This document shows, in pieces, positions 1 to 10,205 of a stretch of DNA of 64,000 nt (its first letter is position 1; every line of letters starts with the position of its first letter). Origin of the DNA: Chrysopilus asiliformis (Eukaryota > Arthropoda > Insecta > Diptera > Rhagionidae); the NCBI GenBank assembly GCA_964034945.1, contig OZ035962.1, forward strand, positions 106,154,034 through 106,218,033. The letters are read 5' to 3'. Both the position numbers and the translations under genes were made by a program. Below the pieces are notes generated by a model that was not told the origin of the DNA, did no database searches, and saw only the letters and a list, made by a program, of their open reading frames with translations.

Positions 1-110
1 TTCAGACGACGAATGTTTACTCAGGACAAGATACATGCGAAATTACATATGTTTAATGCGCAGATTGTTTTTCAATTCCAACACGAATAATTAAGGTGTA
101 AGACTAGAAC

Positions 111-123
111 CTATTCAATTTAT
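111..123. repeat. Left 13-bp target-site duplication of the Penelope composite
   Basis: CTATTCAATTTAT precedes the left end of the composite and is repeated exactly at 9688-9700 after the right end. The final T may belong to either the duplication or the element. Confidence 0.9.
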
Positions 124-241
124 GGTTCATTCGGGCTTAGCGGCCATGTAGTTATTAGTGAAGAATTATAAAAAACGGACTAATATAAATTAAAACACAA
201 TGGTTTCTTTTTTATCATCACGTTTTTTTATTTTCTTATCC

Positions 242-274
242 GACGTTTCGTCCAGAAATCCTGGACCTCATCAG
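242..274 (-). ncRNA. Hammerhead ribozyme core (left complete copy)
   Basis: On the minus strand: CTGATGA, then stem II GTCCAG/CTGGAC with a short loop, then GAAAC and GTC, the expected cleavage triplet. ACGT between GAA and C is self-complementary, as expected where stem III is tiny and forms between two ribozymes. Flanking TCC/GGA could start stem I. Hammerheads are known in Penelope-like elements. The downstream stem I pairing is weak by eye. Confidence 0.85.
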
Positions 275-598
275 GGAGTTTATTTCGATTTACTACAATT
301 TTATAAAAATGATAAAAACGTTATAATACGTATGTATGCACTTTTTACTGTTCAAAAATTACTTACATTTTATTCTTTGGAAAAAAGTTAGCTAACCTTC
401 TTAAAATTGTCACTGGTCTGTGTATTGTATTAATATGTCACGAAATTAAAATTGACTGAAGAATAACAATTGCATAAAAAACTTTCATTTTTGTTGTGCA
501 GGAAAGATCATAAAAACGATCAGCTGTTTCTCCAAACAAAAAAGGAAATACTTCTTGCGGGAAAAAACAGCTGGTTAGATATACCAACACAATCACGT

Positions 599-3166
599 CT
601 ATAATCTTTCGTCAGTCAAGTGTCTAGTCCTCTTTGTCATGTTATCGTCATCGGTATTCGTTCGTCTTCTTTTTTTGTAATTTCGCTCTTTCTCCTTGTC
701 TAGAAGCGCACAATATGATGAGTTAATACAATCCGTATCTCTCTTTTTATTGTATGTGTCTTCGGTGTATATGTGCAAGGCTTCGGCTGTTAATCGTTTG
801 AAATACTTTGATTCATATGTGAGGATCTGAGTATTATCAAAGTCCGGTTTGTGTCCTGTCTCTCTGACATGCTCAACCAAGGCTGTTGGTGCGAAAGGGT
901 TATTTTCTTTTTTTATGTCGTTCTTATGATTATTTATCCTTTTTTCCAATAACTGCTTTGTTTGACCAACATACGCTAGAGAACATTGCGATCCAATATT
1001 GTCATCTCCAAGACATGGAATTTTATATACAATATTGGACCTCTTGTTATAAGGTGTGGGAGCTTTCATTTTTGAAAAAACGTTCCGTAGTGTTTTTTTG
1101 TTTTTATATGCCACGCTCACACCTTTTGTATGTTCTTTCACCACTTTATTAATTTTCTCGCTTATACCTTCTATATAAGTGAGGCTTTTATAAGTTTTTT
1201 CCTCCCTTTTTTCCGTCTCAGGTGTAGTCGTTTTTACTTTATGCCAGTCAGCGATCGAACGATTGATTATCCGATTTGGGTAATTATTGCTTTTTAGAAT
1301 TTCTCTGATCTTTTTTATGTTCTGCTTATGAAATTCCTTCGAACTCAAATTAAACACCGTGCTAATAAATTGTCTAACCGTATTCATTTTTTGAGCCCTC
1401 GGATGTTGTGAATAAAAATTCAAGATCCGATTCGAGGCTATATCTTTATGAAACCAATCAGTGCTTATACTATTATCCTCATTCTTAATAATGATAACAT
1501 TGAGATAGGGTAACCTGTTGTTGTTTTCGATTTCTACTGTAAACTGAATCCTTGGGTTAAAATCGTTCAACATCCTTAGAGTACCTTCAACCTCTGGTTT
1601 GGGTATTATTCCAAAGAGATCATCAACATATTTAACCAAAAATCCAGGTTCGTAAGTCAGTTTAGATACACAACTATCCAGAAGGAATCTCATCACGATA
1701 TCAGCGATTACCCCAGACAACGGATTACCCATTGGCATCCCCGCCTTTTGTTTGTAGAAATGTTTGCCAAACTCGAAATAGTTGGAATCAACCAAACAAA
1801 AATGCAACATCTCAAAAAATAGATCTCTTGGAATGTTTGTATTCCTGCCTAATATATCCCACTTCTCATTTATGATTGACATCGCCAAATCTACGGGCAC
1901 GCTTGTGAATAGCGAGATTACATCAAAACTGACCATTATATCCTCCTCTCTAATGCTAACGTTATTAAGACGTTCTACAAAATCCGTCGCGTTTTTTATG
2001 TTGTATGGGTCGTCTATAGTAAGTGTTTTTAGAATTTCAGATATAAATTTCGATAAATTAGATGATGGAGTGTTAATAGAAGCAACGATTGGTCTCATCG
2101 GTATGTTGATTTTATGTGTTTTTGGTAGACAATATAGTTTAGGTGGTATCGCGTTGTAGATTGCGAGTTTAGATCTATTGTACGCGTTCAAGCATTCCTT
2201 GTCATATAACTTACGCACAAGGGCATTACTCCTATTTTGTAAGCTATTCGTGGGGTCGGAGTTCAATTTACAATAAGTATCACCATCGGAAAGCATCGCA
2301 TTAACCTTTTCATTATAACTCTTTTTTGACAGAATCACAGTTGATTTGCATTTGTCACTAGGTATAATGCAAAGTTCATCATGATCTCTTAAGAAATCTC
2401 TGGTGCGATTATATATAGATTCGATCGCAAAACTGACATGATCAGATGTGCTGTTTTTGTTTCTGGTATTACCGTTTTGAATAATGTTCGCGATTTTTGC
2501 TCTAGCAATGTCTTTAATTTTCGGATCTTTAATGGCTCTAACTATTTCTTCTACATCTGCGATCAGGTCAAAAAGAGGAAAATCTCGGTTATTTGGTCTT
2601 AAAGCAAATTTTGGTCCTAAGGACAATAACCATTTTATATCGTCAGGAATATGTATATCTGTCAGGTTTGTGAAACATTTTTCGTCCGTCTTTAAGTCCA
2701 GTTCTTTTAGAAAAATATTATATAGTTTATTAAATTTTATGTCTTTGTTTTTACGTTGATATTTTATTTGATCATCGTATGACCTTTTTTGTCTTGATAG
2801 AAAATCATCTGCCACATCTTCTGGTAAGATGTTTAGGATGTCTTCTTGTAATTCATAGAGTTTGTTTTGTTCTATGTTCGTTTTTATGCAACTGCTATCT
2901 ATAACGACATTAAGAATTTTTCTGTGACAATTTTTTAAAATCCTAGCTAGTTTTTCATTGTTACTAATGTTTAGATTTAGAGTTTTTTGAATAAATTTAG
3001 TAGTGTTAGCTATGAAATTAGGAACAAGTGCATACTTCCGACATTTTTGTAGAAACTCCTTTGTCGATTCCGCTTTTGTGGTCGAGGTGATCTGTTTCGT
3101 ATATTTTTTTAGCAGCTCTGCATTATCCGTCCCAAATTCGTTTTTTATCCAATTGTAGTATCCCAT
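599..3166 (-). CDS. Penelope reverse transcriptase with C-terminal GIY-YIG endonuclease (complete copy, left arm)
   Basis: An intact 855-codon frame starting at the ATG at 3166; an in-frame GTG five codons upstream is not a plausible eukaryotic start. Order: N-terminal Penelope region; reverse-transcriptase core with KTHK near residue 348, FDVISLF (motif A) near 413, GMPMGNPLS (motif B) near 475 and the catalytic YVDD near 512; then a GIY-YIG nuclease with VYKIPC near 711, AYVGQT near 731 and EHVRETGH near 764; then a lysine/arginine-rich tail. In this family the RT copies element RNA at a chromosomal break and the nuclease opens the target. Length and order fit Penelope of flies. No stop or frameshift is seen, so it could encode active protein. 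The ORFs antisense to it are shadows. Confidence 0.95.
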   Translation of the reverse strand: MGYYNWIKNEFGTDNAELLKKYTKQITSTTKAESTKEFLQKCRKYALVPNFIANTTKFIQKTLNLNISNNEKLARILKNCHRKILNVVIDSSCIKTNIEQNKLYELQEDILNILPEDVADDFLSRQKRSYDDQIKYQRKNKDIKFNKLYNIFLKELDLKTDEKCFTNLTDIHIPDDIKWLLSLGPKFALRPNNRDFPLFDLIADVEEIVRAIKDPKIKDIARAKIANIIQNGNTRNKNSTSDHVSFAIESIYNRTRDFLRDHDELCIIPSDKCKSTVILSKKSYNEKVNAMLSDGDTYCKLNSDPTNSLQNRSNALVRKLYDKECLNAYNRSKLAIYNAIPPKLYCLPKTHKINIPMRPIVASINTPSSNLSKFISEILKTLTIDDPYNIKNATDFVERLNNVSIREEDIMVSFDVISLFTSVPVDLAMSIINEKWDILGRNTNIPRDLFFEMLHFCLVDSNYFEFGKHFYKQKAGMPMGNPLSGVIADIVMRFLLDSCVSKLTYEPGFLVKYVDDLFGIIPKPEVEGTLRMLNDFNPRIQFTVEIENNNRLPYLNVIIIKNEDNSISTDWFHKDIASNRILNFYSQHPRAQKMNTVRQFISTVFNLSSKEFHKQNIKKIREILKSNNYPNRIINRSIADWHKVKTTTPETEKREEKTYKSLTYIEGISEKINKVVKEHTKGVSVAYKNKKTLRNVFSKMKAPTPYNKRSNIVYKIPCLGDDNIGSQCSLAYVGQTKQLLEKRINNHKNDIKKENNPFAPTALVEHVRETGHKPDFDNTQILTYESKYFKRLTAEALHIYTEDTYNKKRDTDCINSSYCALLDKEKERNYKKRRRTNTDDDNMTKRTRHLTDERL

Positions 3167-3351
3167 GTTGTTTATGCCCACAACTAATTTGTTAATAATG
3201 ATTCTTTTCGGCCGTATTATTTGTTGAATTCCTGGTTCATTCGGGCTTAGCGGCCATGTAGTTATTAGTGAAGAATTATAAAAAACGGACTAATATAAAT
3301 TAAAACACAATGGTTTCTTTTTTATCATCACGTTTTTTTATTTTCTTATCC

Positions 3352-3384
3352 GACGTTTCGTCCAGAAATCCTGGACCTCATCAG
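3352..3384 (-). ncRNA. Hammerhead ribozyme core (left truncated copy)
   Basis: The core is identical to that at 242-274 and lies 3110 nt upstream of it in element orientation. Cleavage at both would release an exact monomer RNA. Confidence 0.85.
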
Positions 3385-3708
3385 GGAGTTTATTTCGATT
3401 TACTACAATTTTATAAAAATGATAAAAACGTTATAATACGTATGTATGCACTTTTTACTGTTCAAAAATTACTTACATTTTATTCTTTGGAAAAAAGTTA
3501 GCTAACCTTCTTAAAATTGTCACTGGTCTGTGTATTGTATTAATATGTCACGAAATTAAAATTGACTGAAGAATAACAATTGCATAAAAAACTTTCATTT
3601 TTGTTGTGCAGGAAAGATCATAAAAACGATCAGCTGTTTCTCCAAACAAAAAAGGAAATACTTCTTGCGGGAAAAAACAGCTGGTTAGATATACCAACAC
3701 AATCACGT

Positions 3709-4880
3709 CTATAATCTTTCGTCAGTCAAGTGTCTAGTCCTCTTTGTCATGTTATCGTCATCGGTATTCGTTCGTCTTCTTTTTTTGTAATTTCGCTCTT
3801 TCTCCTTGTCTAGAAGCGCACAATATGATGAGTTAATACAATCCGTATCTCTCTTTTTATTGTATGTGTCTTCGGTGTATATGTGCAAGGCTTCGGCTGT
3901 TAATCGTTTGAAATACTTTGATTCATATGTGAGGATCTGAGTATTATCAAAGTCCGGTTTGTGTCCTGTCTCTCTGACATGCTCAACCAAGGCTGTTGGT
4001 GCGAAAGGGTTATTTTCTTTTTTTATGTCGTTCTTATGATTATTTATCCTTTTTTCCAATAACTGCTTTGTTTGACCAACATACGCTAGAGAACATTGCG
4101 ATCCAATATTGTCATCTCCAAGACATGGAATTTTATATACAATATTGGACCTCTTGTTATAAGGTGTGGGAGCTTTCATTTTTGAAAAAACGTTCCGTAG
4201 TGTTTTTTTGTTTTTATATGCCACGCTCACACCTTTTGTATGTTCTTTCACCACTTTATTAATTTTCTCGCTTATACCTTCTATATAAGTGAGGCTTTTA
4301 TAAGTTTTTTCCTCCCTTTTTTCCGTCTCAGGTGTAGTCGTTTTTACTTTATGCCAGTCAGCGATCGAACGATTGATTATCCGATTTGGGTAATTATTGC
4401 TTTTTAGAATTTCTCTGATCTTTTTTATGTTCTGCTTATGAAATTCCTTCGAACTCAAATTAAACACCGTGCTAATAAATTGTCTAACCGTATTCATTTT
4501 TTGAGCCCTCGGATGTTGTGAATAAAAATTCAAGATCCGATTCGAGGCTATATCTTTATGAAACCAATCAGTGCTTATACTATTATCCTCATTCTTAATA
4601 ATGATAACATTGAGATAGGGTAACCTGTTGTTGTTTTCGATTTCTACTGTAAACTGAATCCTTGGGTTAAAATCGTTCAACATCCTTAGAGTACCTTCAA
4701 CCTCTGGTTTGGGTATTATTCCAAAGAGATCATCAACATATTTAACCAAAAATCCAGGTTCGTAAGTCAGTTTAGATACACAACTATCCAGAAGGAATCT
4801 CATCACGATATCAGCGATTACCCCAGACAACGGATTACCCATTGGCATCCCCGCCTTTTGTTTGTAGAAATGTTTGCCAA
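3709..4880 (-). pseudogene. 5'-truncated Penelope copy, left arm (end of RT plus GIY-YIG)
   Basis: The reading frame begins inside the RT domain just before motif B and continues through YVDD and the GIY-YIG nuclease to the normal stop, identical to the complete copies. It lacks the first roughly 465 residues. The apparent ATG start at 4914 reads across the inversion junction and is artificial. Its 3' region (3196-3708) is the upstream pseudo-LTR of the complete minus-strand copy. Confidence 0.9.
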
Positions 4881-6063
4881 CTATTTCGAGTTTGGCAAAC
4901 ATTTCTACAAACAAAAGGCGGGGATGCCAATGGGTAATCCGTTGTCTGGGGTAATCGCTGATATCGTGATGAGATTCCTTCTGGATAGTTGTGTATCTAA
5001 ACTGACTTACGAACCTGGATTTTTGGTTAAATATGTTGATGATCTCTTTGGAATAATACCCAAACCAGAGGTTGAAGGTACTCTAAGGATGTTGAACGAT
5101 TTTAACCCAAGGATTCAGTTTACAGTAGAAATCGAAAACAACAACAGGTTACCCTATCTCAATGTTATCATTATTAAGAATGAGGATAATAGTATAAGCA
5201 CTGATTGGTTTCATAAAGATATAGCCTCGAATCGGATCTTGAATTTTTATTCACAACATCCGAGGGCTCAAAAAATGAATACGGTTAGACAATTTATTAG
5301 CACGGTGTTTAATTTGAGTTCGAAGGAATTTCATAAGCAGAACATAAAAAAGATCAGAGAAATTCTAAAAAGCAATAATTACCCAAATCGGATAATCAAT
5401 CGTTCGATCGCTGACTGGCATAAAGTAAAAACGACTACACCTGAGACGGAAAAAAGGGAGGAAAAAACTTATAAAAGCCTCACTTATATAGAAGGTATAA
5501 GCGAGAAAATTAATAAAGTGGTGAAAGAACATACAAAAGGTGTGAGCGTGGCATATAAAAACAAAAAAACACTACGGAACGTTTTTTCAAAAATGAAAGC
5601 TCCCACACCTTATAACAAGAGGTCCAATATTGTATATAAAATTCCATGTCTTGGAGATGACAATATTGGATCGCAATGTTCTCTAGCGTATGTTGGTCAA
5701 ACAAAGCAGTTATTGGAAAAAAGGATAAATAATCATAAGAACGACATAAAAAAAGAAAATAACCCTTTCGCACCAACAGCCTTGGTTGAGCATGTCAGAG
5801 AGACAGGACACAAACCGGACTTTGATAATACTCAGATCCTCACATATGAATCAAAGTATTTCAAACGATTAACAGCCGAAGCCTTGCACATATACACCGA
5901 AGACACATACAATAAAAAGAGAGATACGGATTGTATTAACTCATCATATTGTGCGCTTCTAGACAAGGAGAAAGAGCGAAATTACAAAAAAAGAAGACGA
6001 ACGAATACCGATGACGATAACATGACAAAGAGGACTAGACACTTGACTGACGAAAGATTATAG
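4877..6063 (+). pseudogene. 5'-truncated Penelope copy, right arm (end of RT plus GIY-YIG)
   Basis: This mirrors 3709-4880 and starts a few codons further 5', at the residues before FEFGKHF. The frame runs to the usual stop at 6063, followed by the 3' region with ribozyme and the 37-nt extension, then directly by the complete copy. Apparent initiation at 4858 is antisense sequence from the other arm. The two arms overlap by the four bases CCAA at 4877-4880. Confidence 0.9.
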
Positions 6064-6387
6064 ACGTGATTGTGTTGGTATATCTAACCAGCTGTTTTTT
6101 CCCGCAAGAAGTATTTCCTTTTTTGTTTGGAGAAACAGCTGATCGTTTTTATGATCTTTCCTGCACAACAAAAATGAAAGTTTTTTATGCAATTGTTATT
6201 CTTCAGTCAATTTTAATTTCGTGACATATTAATACAATACACAGACCAGTGACAATTTTAAGAAGGTTAGCTAACTTTTTTCCAAAGAATAAAATGTAAG
6301 TAATTTTTGAACAGTAAAAAGTGCATACATACGTATTATAACGTTTTTATCATTTTTATAAAATTGTAGTAAATCGAAATAAACTCC

Positions 6388-6420
6388 CTGATGAGGTCCA
6401 GGATTTCTGGACGAAACGTC
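6388..6420 (+). ncRNA. Hammerhead ribozyme core (right truncated copy)
   Basis: CTGATGA at 6388-6394, stem II GTCCAG/CTGGAC, GAAAC at 6413-6417 and cleavage triplet GTC at 6418-6420. It lies in the pseudo-LTR upstream of the complete plus-strand copy. Confidence 0.87.
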
Positions 6421-6606
6421 GGATAAGAAAATAAAAAAAACGTGATGATAAAAAAGAAACCATTGTGTTTTAATTTATATTAGTCCGTTTTTTATAATTC
6501 TTCACTAATAACTACATGGCCGCTAAGCCCGAATGAACCAGGAATTCAACAAATAATACGGCCGAAAAGAATCATTATTAACAAATTAGTTGTGGGCATA
6601 AACAAC

Positions 6607-9174
6607 ATGGGATACTACAATTGGATAAAAAACGAATTTGGGACGGATAATGCAGAGCTGCTAAAAAAATATACGAAACAGATCACCTCGACCACAAAAG
6701 CGGAATCGACAAAGGAGTTTCTACAAAAATGTCGGAAGTATGCACTTGTTCCTAATTTCATAGCTAACACTACTAAATTTATTCAAAAAACTCTAAATCT
6801 AAACATTAGTAACAATGAAAAACTAGCTAGGATTTTAAAAAATTGTCACAGAAAAATTCTTAATGTCGTTATAGATAGCAGTTGCATAAAAACGAACATA
6901 GAACAAAACAAACTCTATGAATTACAAGAAGACATCCTAAACATCTTACCAGAAGATGTGGCAGATGATTTTCTATCAAGACAAAAAAGGTCATACGATG
7001 ATCAAATAAAATATCAACGTAAAAACAAAGACATAAAATTTAATAAACTATATAATATTTTTCTAAAAGAACTGGACTTAAAGACGGACGAAAAATGTTT
7101 CACAAACCTGACAGATATACATATTCCTGACGATATAAAATGGTTATTGTCCTTAGGACCAAAATTTGCTTTAAGACCAAATAACCGAGATTTTCCTCTT
7201 TTTGACCTGATCGCAGATGTAGAAGAAATAGTTAGAGCCATTAAAGATCCGAAAATTAAAGACATTGCTAGAGCAAAAATCGCGAACATTATTCAAAACG
7301 GTAATACCAGAAACAAAAACAGCACATCTGATCATGTCAGTTTTGCGATCGAATCTATATATAATCGCACCAGAGATTTCTTAAGAGATCATGATGAACT
7401 TTGCATTATACCTAGTGACAAATGCAAATCAACTGTGATTCTGTCAAAAAAGAGTTATAATGAAAAGGTTAATGCGATGCTTTCCGATGGTGATACTTAT
7501 TGTAAATTGAACTCCGACCCCACGAATAGCTTACAAAATAGGAGTAATGCCCTTGTGCGTAAGTTATATGACAAGGAATGCTTGAACGCGTACAATAGAT
7601 CTAAACTCGCAATCTACAACGCGATACCACCTAAACTATATTGTCTACCAAAAACACATAAAATCAACATACCGATGAGACCAATCGTTGCTTCTATTAA
7701 CACTCCATCATCTAATTTATCGAAATTTATATCTGAAATTCTAAAAACACTTACTATAGACGACCCATACAACATAAAAAACGCGACGGATTTTGTAGAA
7801 CGTCTTAATAACGTTAGCATTAGAGAGGAGGATATAATGGTCAGTTTTGATGTAATCTCGCTATTCACAAGCGTGCCCGTAGATTTGGCGATGTCAATCA
7901 TAAATGAGAAGTGGGATATATTAGGCAGGAATACAAACATTCCAAGAGATCTATTTTTTGAGATGTTGCATTTTTGTTTGGTTGATTCCAACTATTTCGA
8001 GTTTGGCAAACATTTCTACAAACAAAAGGCGGGGATGCCAATGGGTAATCCGTTGTCTGGGGTAATCGCTGATATCGTGATGAGATTCCTTCTGGATAGT
8101 TGTGTATCTAAACTGACTTACGAACCTGGATTTTTGGTTAAATATGTTGATGATCTCTTTGGAATAATACCCAAACCAGAGGTTGAAGGTACTCTAAGGA
8201 TGTTGAACGATTTTAACCCAAGGATTCAGTTTACAGTAGAAATCGAAAACAACAACAGGTTACCCTATCTCAATGTTATCATTATTAAGAATGAGGATAA
8301 TAGTATAAGCACTGATTGGTTTCATAAAGATATAGCCTCGAATCGGATCTTGAATTTTTATTCACAACATCCGAGGGCTCAAAAAATGAATACGGTTAGA
8401 CAATTTATTAGCACGGTGTTTAATTTGAGTTCGAAGGAATTTCATAAGCAGAACATAAAAAAGATCAGAGAAATTCTAAAAAGCAATAATTACCCAAATC
8501 GGATAATCAATCGTTCGATCGCTGACTGGCATAAAGTAAAAACGACTACACCTGAGACGGAAAAAAGGGAGGAAAAAACTTATAAAAGCCTCACTTATAT
8601 AGAAGGTATAAGCGAGAAAATTAATAAAGTGGTGAAAGAACATACAAAAGGTGTGAGCGTGGCATATAAAAACAAAAAAACACTACGGAACGTTTTTTCA
8701 AAAATGAAAGCTCCCACACCTTATAACAAGAGGTCCAATATTGTATATAAAATTCCATGTCTTGGAGATGACAATATTGGATCGCAATGTTCTCTAGCGT
8801 ATGTTGGTCAAACAAAGCAGTTATTGGAAAAAAGGATAAATAATCATAAGAACGACATAAAAAAAGAAAATAACCCTTTCGCACCAACAGCCTTGGTTGA
8901 GCATGTCAGAGAGACAGGACACAAACCGGACTTTGATAATACTCAGATCCTCACATATGAATCAAAGTATTTCAAACGATTAACAGCCGAAGCCTTGCAC
9001 ATATACACCGAAGACACATACAATAAAAAGAGAGATACGGATTGTATTAACTCATCATATTGTGCGCTTCTAGACAAGGAGAAAGAGCGAAATTACAAAA
9101 AAAGAAGACGAACGAATACCGATGACGATAACATGACAAAGAGGACTAGACACTTGACTGACGAAAGATTATAG
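6607..9174 (+). CDS. Penelope reverse transcriptase with C-terminal GIY-YIG endonuclease (complete copy, right arm)
   Basis: This is the plus-strand twin of the frame at 599-3166, with an identical 855-residue translation from the ATG at 6607. The RT motifs lie at KTHK (about 7650), FDVISLF (about 7845), GMPMGNPLS (about 8032) and YVDD (about 8143). The GIY-YIG segment starts near 8740. The start follows a short leader that begins at the monomer junction (6578). The upstream truncated copy supplies the pseudo-LTR that in Penelope elements is thought to provide the promoter and ribozyme. The frame is open throughout. Two intact, identical frames in one insertion indicate a very recent event. 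Confidence 0.95.
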   Translation: MGYYNWIKNEFGTDNAELLKKYTKQITSTTKAESTKEFLQKCRKYALVPNFIANTTKFIQKTLNLNISNNEKLARILKNCHRKILNVVIDSSCIKTNIEQNKLYELQEDILNILPEDVADDFLSRQKRSYDDQIKYQRKNKDIKFNKLYNIFLKELDLKTDEKCFTNLTDIHIPDDIKWLLSLGPKFALRPNNRDFPLFDLIADVEEIVRAIKDPKIKDIARAKIANIIQNGNTRNKNSTSDHVSFAIESIYNRTRDFLRDHDELCIIPSDKCKSTVILSKKSYNEKVNAMLSDGDTYCKLNSDPTNSLQNRSNALVRKLYDKECLNAYNRSKLAIYNAIPPKLYCLPKTHKINIPMRPIVASINTPSSNLSKFISEILKTLTIDDPYNIKNATDFVERLNNVSIREEDIMVSFDVISLFTSVPVDLAMSIINEKWDILGRNTNIPRDLFFEMLHFCLVDSNYFEFGKHFYKQKAGMPMGNPLSGVIADIVMRFLLDSCVSKLTYEPGFLVKYVDDLFGIIPKPEVEGTLRMLNDFNPRIQFTVEIENNNRLPYLNVIIIKNEDNSISTDWFHKDIASNRILNFYSQHPRAQKMNTVRQFISTVFNLSSKEFHKQNIKKIREILKSNNYPNRIINRSIADWHKVKTTTPETEKREEKTYKSLTYIEGISEKINKVVKEHTKGVSVAYKNKKTLRNVFSKMKAPTPYNKRSNIVYKIPCLGDDNIGSQCSLAYVGQTKQLLEKRINNHKNDIKKENNPFAPTALVEHVRETGHKPDFDNTQILTYESKYFKRLTAEALHIYTEDTYNKKRDTDCINSSYCALLDKEKERNYKKRRRTNTDDDNMTKRTRHLTDERL

Positions 9175-9498
9175 ACGTGATTGTGTTGGTATATCTAACC
9201 AGCTGTTTTTTCCCGCAAGAAGTATTTCCTTTTTTGTTTGGAGAAACAGCTGATCGTTTTTATGATCTTTCCTGCACAACAAAAATGAAAGTTTTTTATG
9301 CAATTGTTATTCTTCAGTCAATTTTAATTTCGTGACATATTAATACAATACACAGACCAGTGACAATTTTAAGAAGGTTAGCTAACTTTTTTCCAAAGAA
9401 TAAAATGTAAGTAATTTTTGAACAGTAAAAAGTGCATACATACGTATTATAACGTTTTTATCATTTTTATAAAATTGTAGTAAATCGAAATAAACTCC

Positions 9499-9531
9499 CT
9501 GATGAGGTCCAGGATTTCTGGACGAAACGTC
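9499..9531 (+). ncRNA. Hammerhead ribozyme core (right complete copy)
   Basis: Same core as at 6388-6420, 3111 nt downstream, in the 3' region of the complete plus-strand copy. Confidence 0.87.
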
Positions 9532-9650
9532 GGATAAGAAAATAAAAAAACGTGATGATAAAAAAGAAACCATTGTGTTTTAATTTATATTAGTCCGTTT
9601 TTTATAATTCTTCACTAATAACTACATGGCCGCTAAGCCCGAATGAACCA

Positions 9651-9687
9651 GGAATTCAACAAATAATACGGCCGAAAAGAATCATTA
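9651..9687 (+). repeat. 37-nt terminal extension of Penelope
   Basis: It begins GGAATTCAAC and ends ATCATTA. The same 37 nt occur at both internal monomer junctions (6541-6577 plus, 3196-3232 minus) and at this outer end, but not at the left outer end (124). A similar short extension (about 34 bp) is described for Drosophila Penelope copies. Confidence 0.8.
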
Positions 9688-9700
9688 CTATTCAATTTAT
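9688..9700. repeat. Right 13-bp target-site duplication of the Penelope composite
   Basis: This is an exact copy of the 13 bp at 111-123, directly after the 37-nt terminal extension. The flanking DNA beyond it differs from the left flank, so this is not a mirrored assembly of one side. Confidence 0.9.
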
Positions 9701-10205
9701 TTCGATGCTCTCACTCGAAACTGATCATTAGAATTGGTCCTGGAGGTGTGCGCTTTTTCCTTTTCCGAATTTGCATAATTATAGGGTTCGAATTTTCGAA
9801 TGTCTACTCAACTGTGCGTGTGCTGGACCTCACGTCTGTTTTTTTTTTTCGGGATGCAGCGATAGTATTATTTAAACGCCATCCTCAATTTCGCTTCCAG
9901 TGTGCTAATAGCCACACAAATGACGGCGATTTCCGTCACGATAAATTTTCGCAAATTTATGATTGCTATATTTTCGGACTTTTTCGGTAATTTTCGGAGC
10001 AATTCAATGTCTTCCTAACCACATAATTTTTAAATCAAATTTGATGACAACAATAATTAATTATGGCGCGTTCAAGCCGTTAACAAATAAATGTAATTCG
10101 CATGTTTCAAGCACATATTGGACATATTTTGTATGAGTTTATTACATAGTTCTTTCTTTTTGGAAAGATCAACAAACAATCATTTTTGAAACTTGTAAAA
10201 CTATT
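9701..10205. other. Non-coding stretch between Penelope and hAT nest
   Basis: No supported gene. The short open frame at 9748-9990 has no recognisable domain. Confidence 0.5.

Larger units (their letters stand above)
124..9687. mobile_element. Composite Penelope-like retroelement insertion (two inverted tandem arms)
   Basis: The block holds four copies of one Penelope-like element. On the minus strand a complete copy (124-3195) is preceded by a 5'-truncated copy (3196-4880). On the plus strand a truncated copy (about 4877-6577) is followed by a complete copy (6578-9687). The arms are almost identical: the one difference I found is an A-run of 8 near 6434 against 7 near 9543. The centre is head-to-head, so both outer ends of the insertion are element 3' ends. 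The same 13 bp, CTATTCAATTTAT, flank the whole block at 111-123 and 9688-9700, so it behaves as a single integration. The right end carries a 37-nt extension that the left end lacks. Partial upstream copies acting as pseudo-LTRs are typical of Penelope elements; this bidirectional arrangement is unusual. Confidence 0.93.

Noticed and set aside
1782..2759. Plus-strand frames of 88-125 codons inside the left Penelope copy, and the 63-codon frame at 200-391
   Set aside because: They lie antisense to the RT/GIY-YIG frame or the 3' region and recur identically in every copy, so they are shadows.
124..9687. Assembly palindrome artefact
   Set aside because: The outer flanks differ, a 13-bp duplication brackets the unit, the ends are unequal and one indel separates the arms. 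Not excluded until reads are checked.
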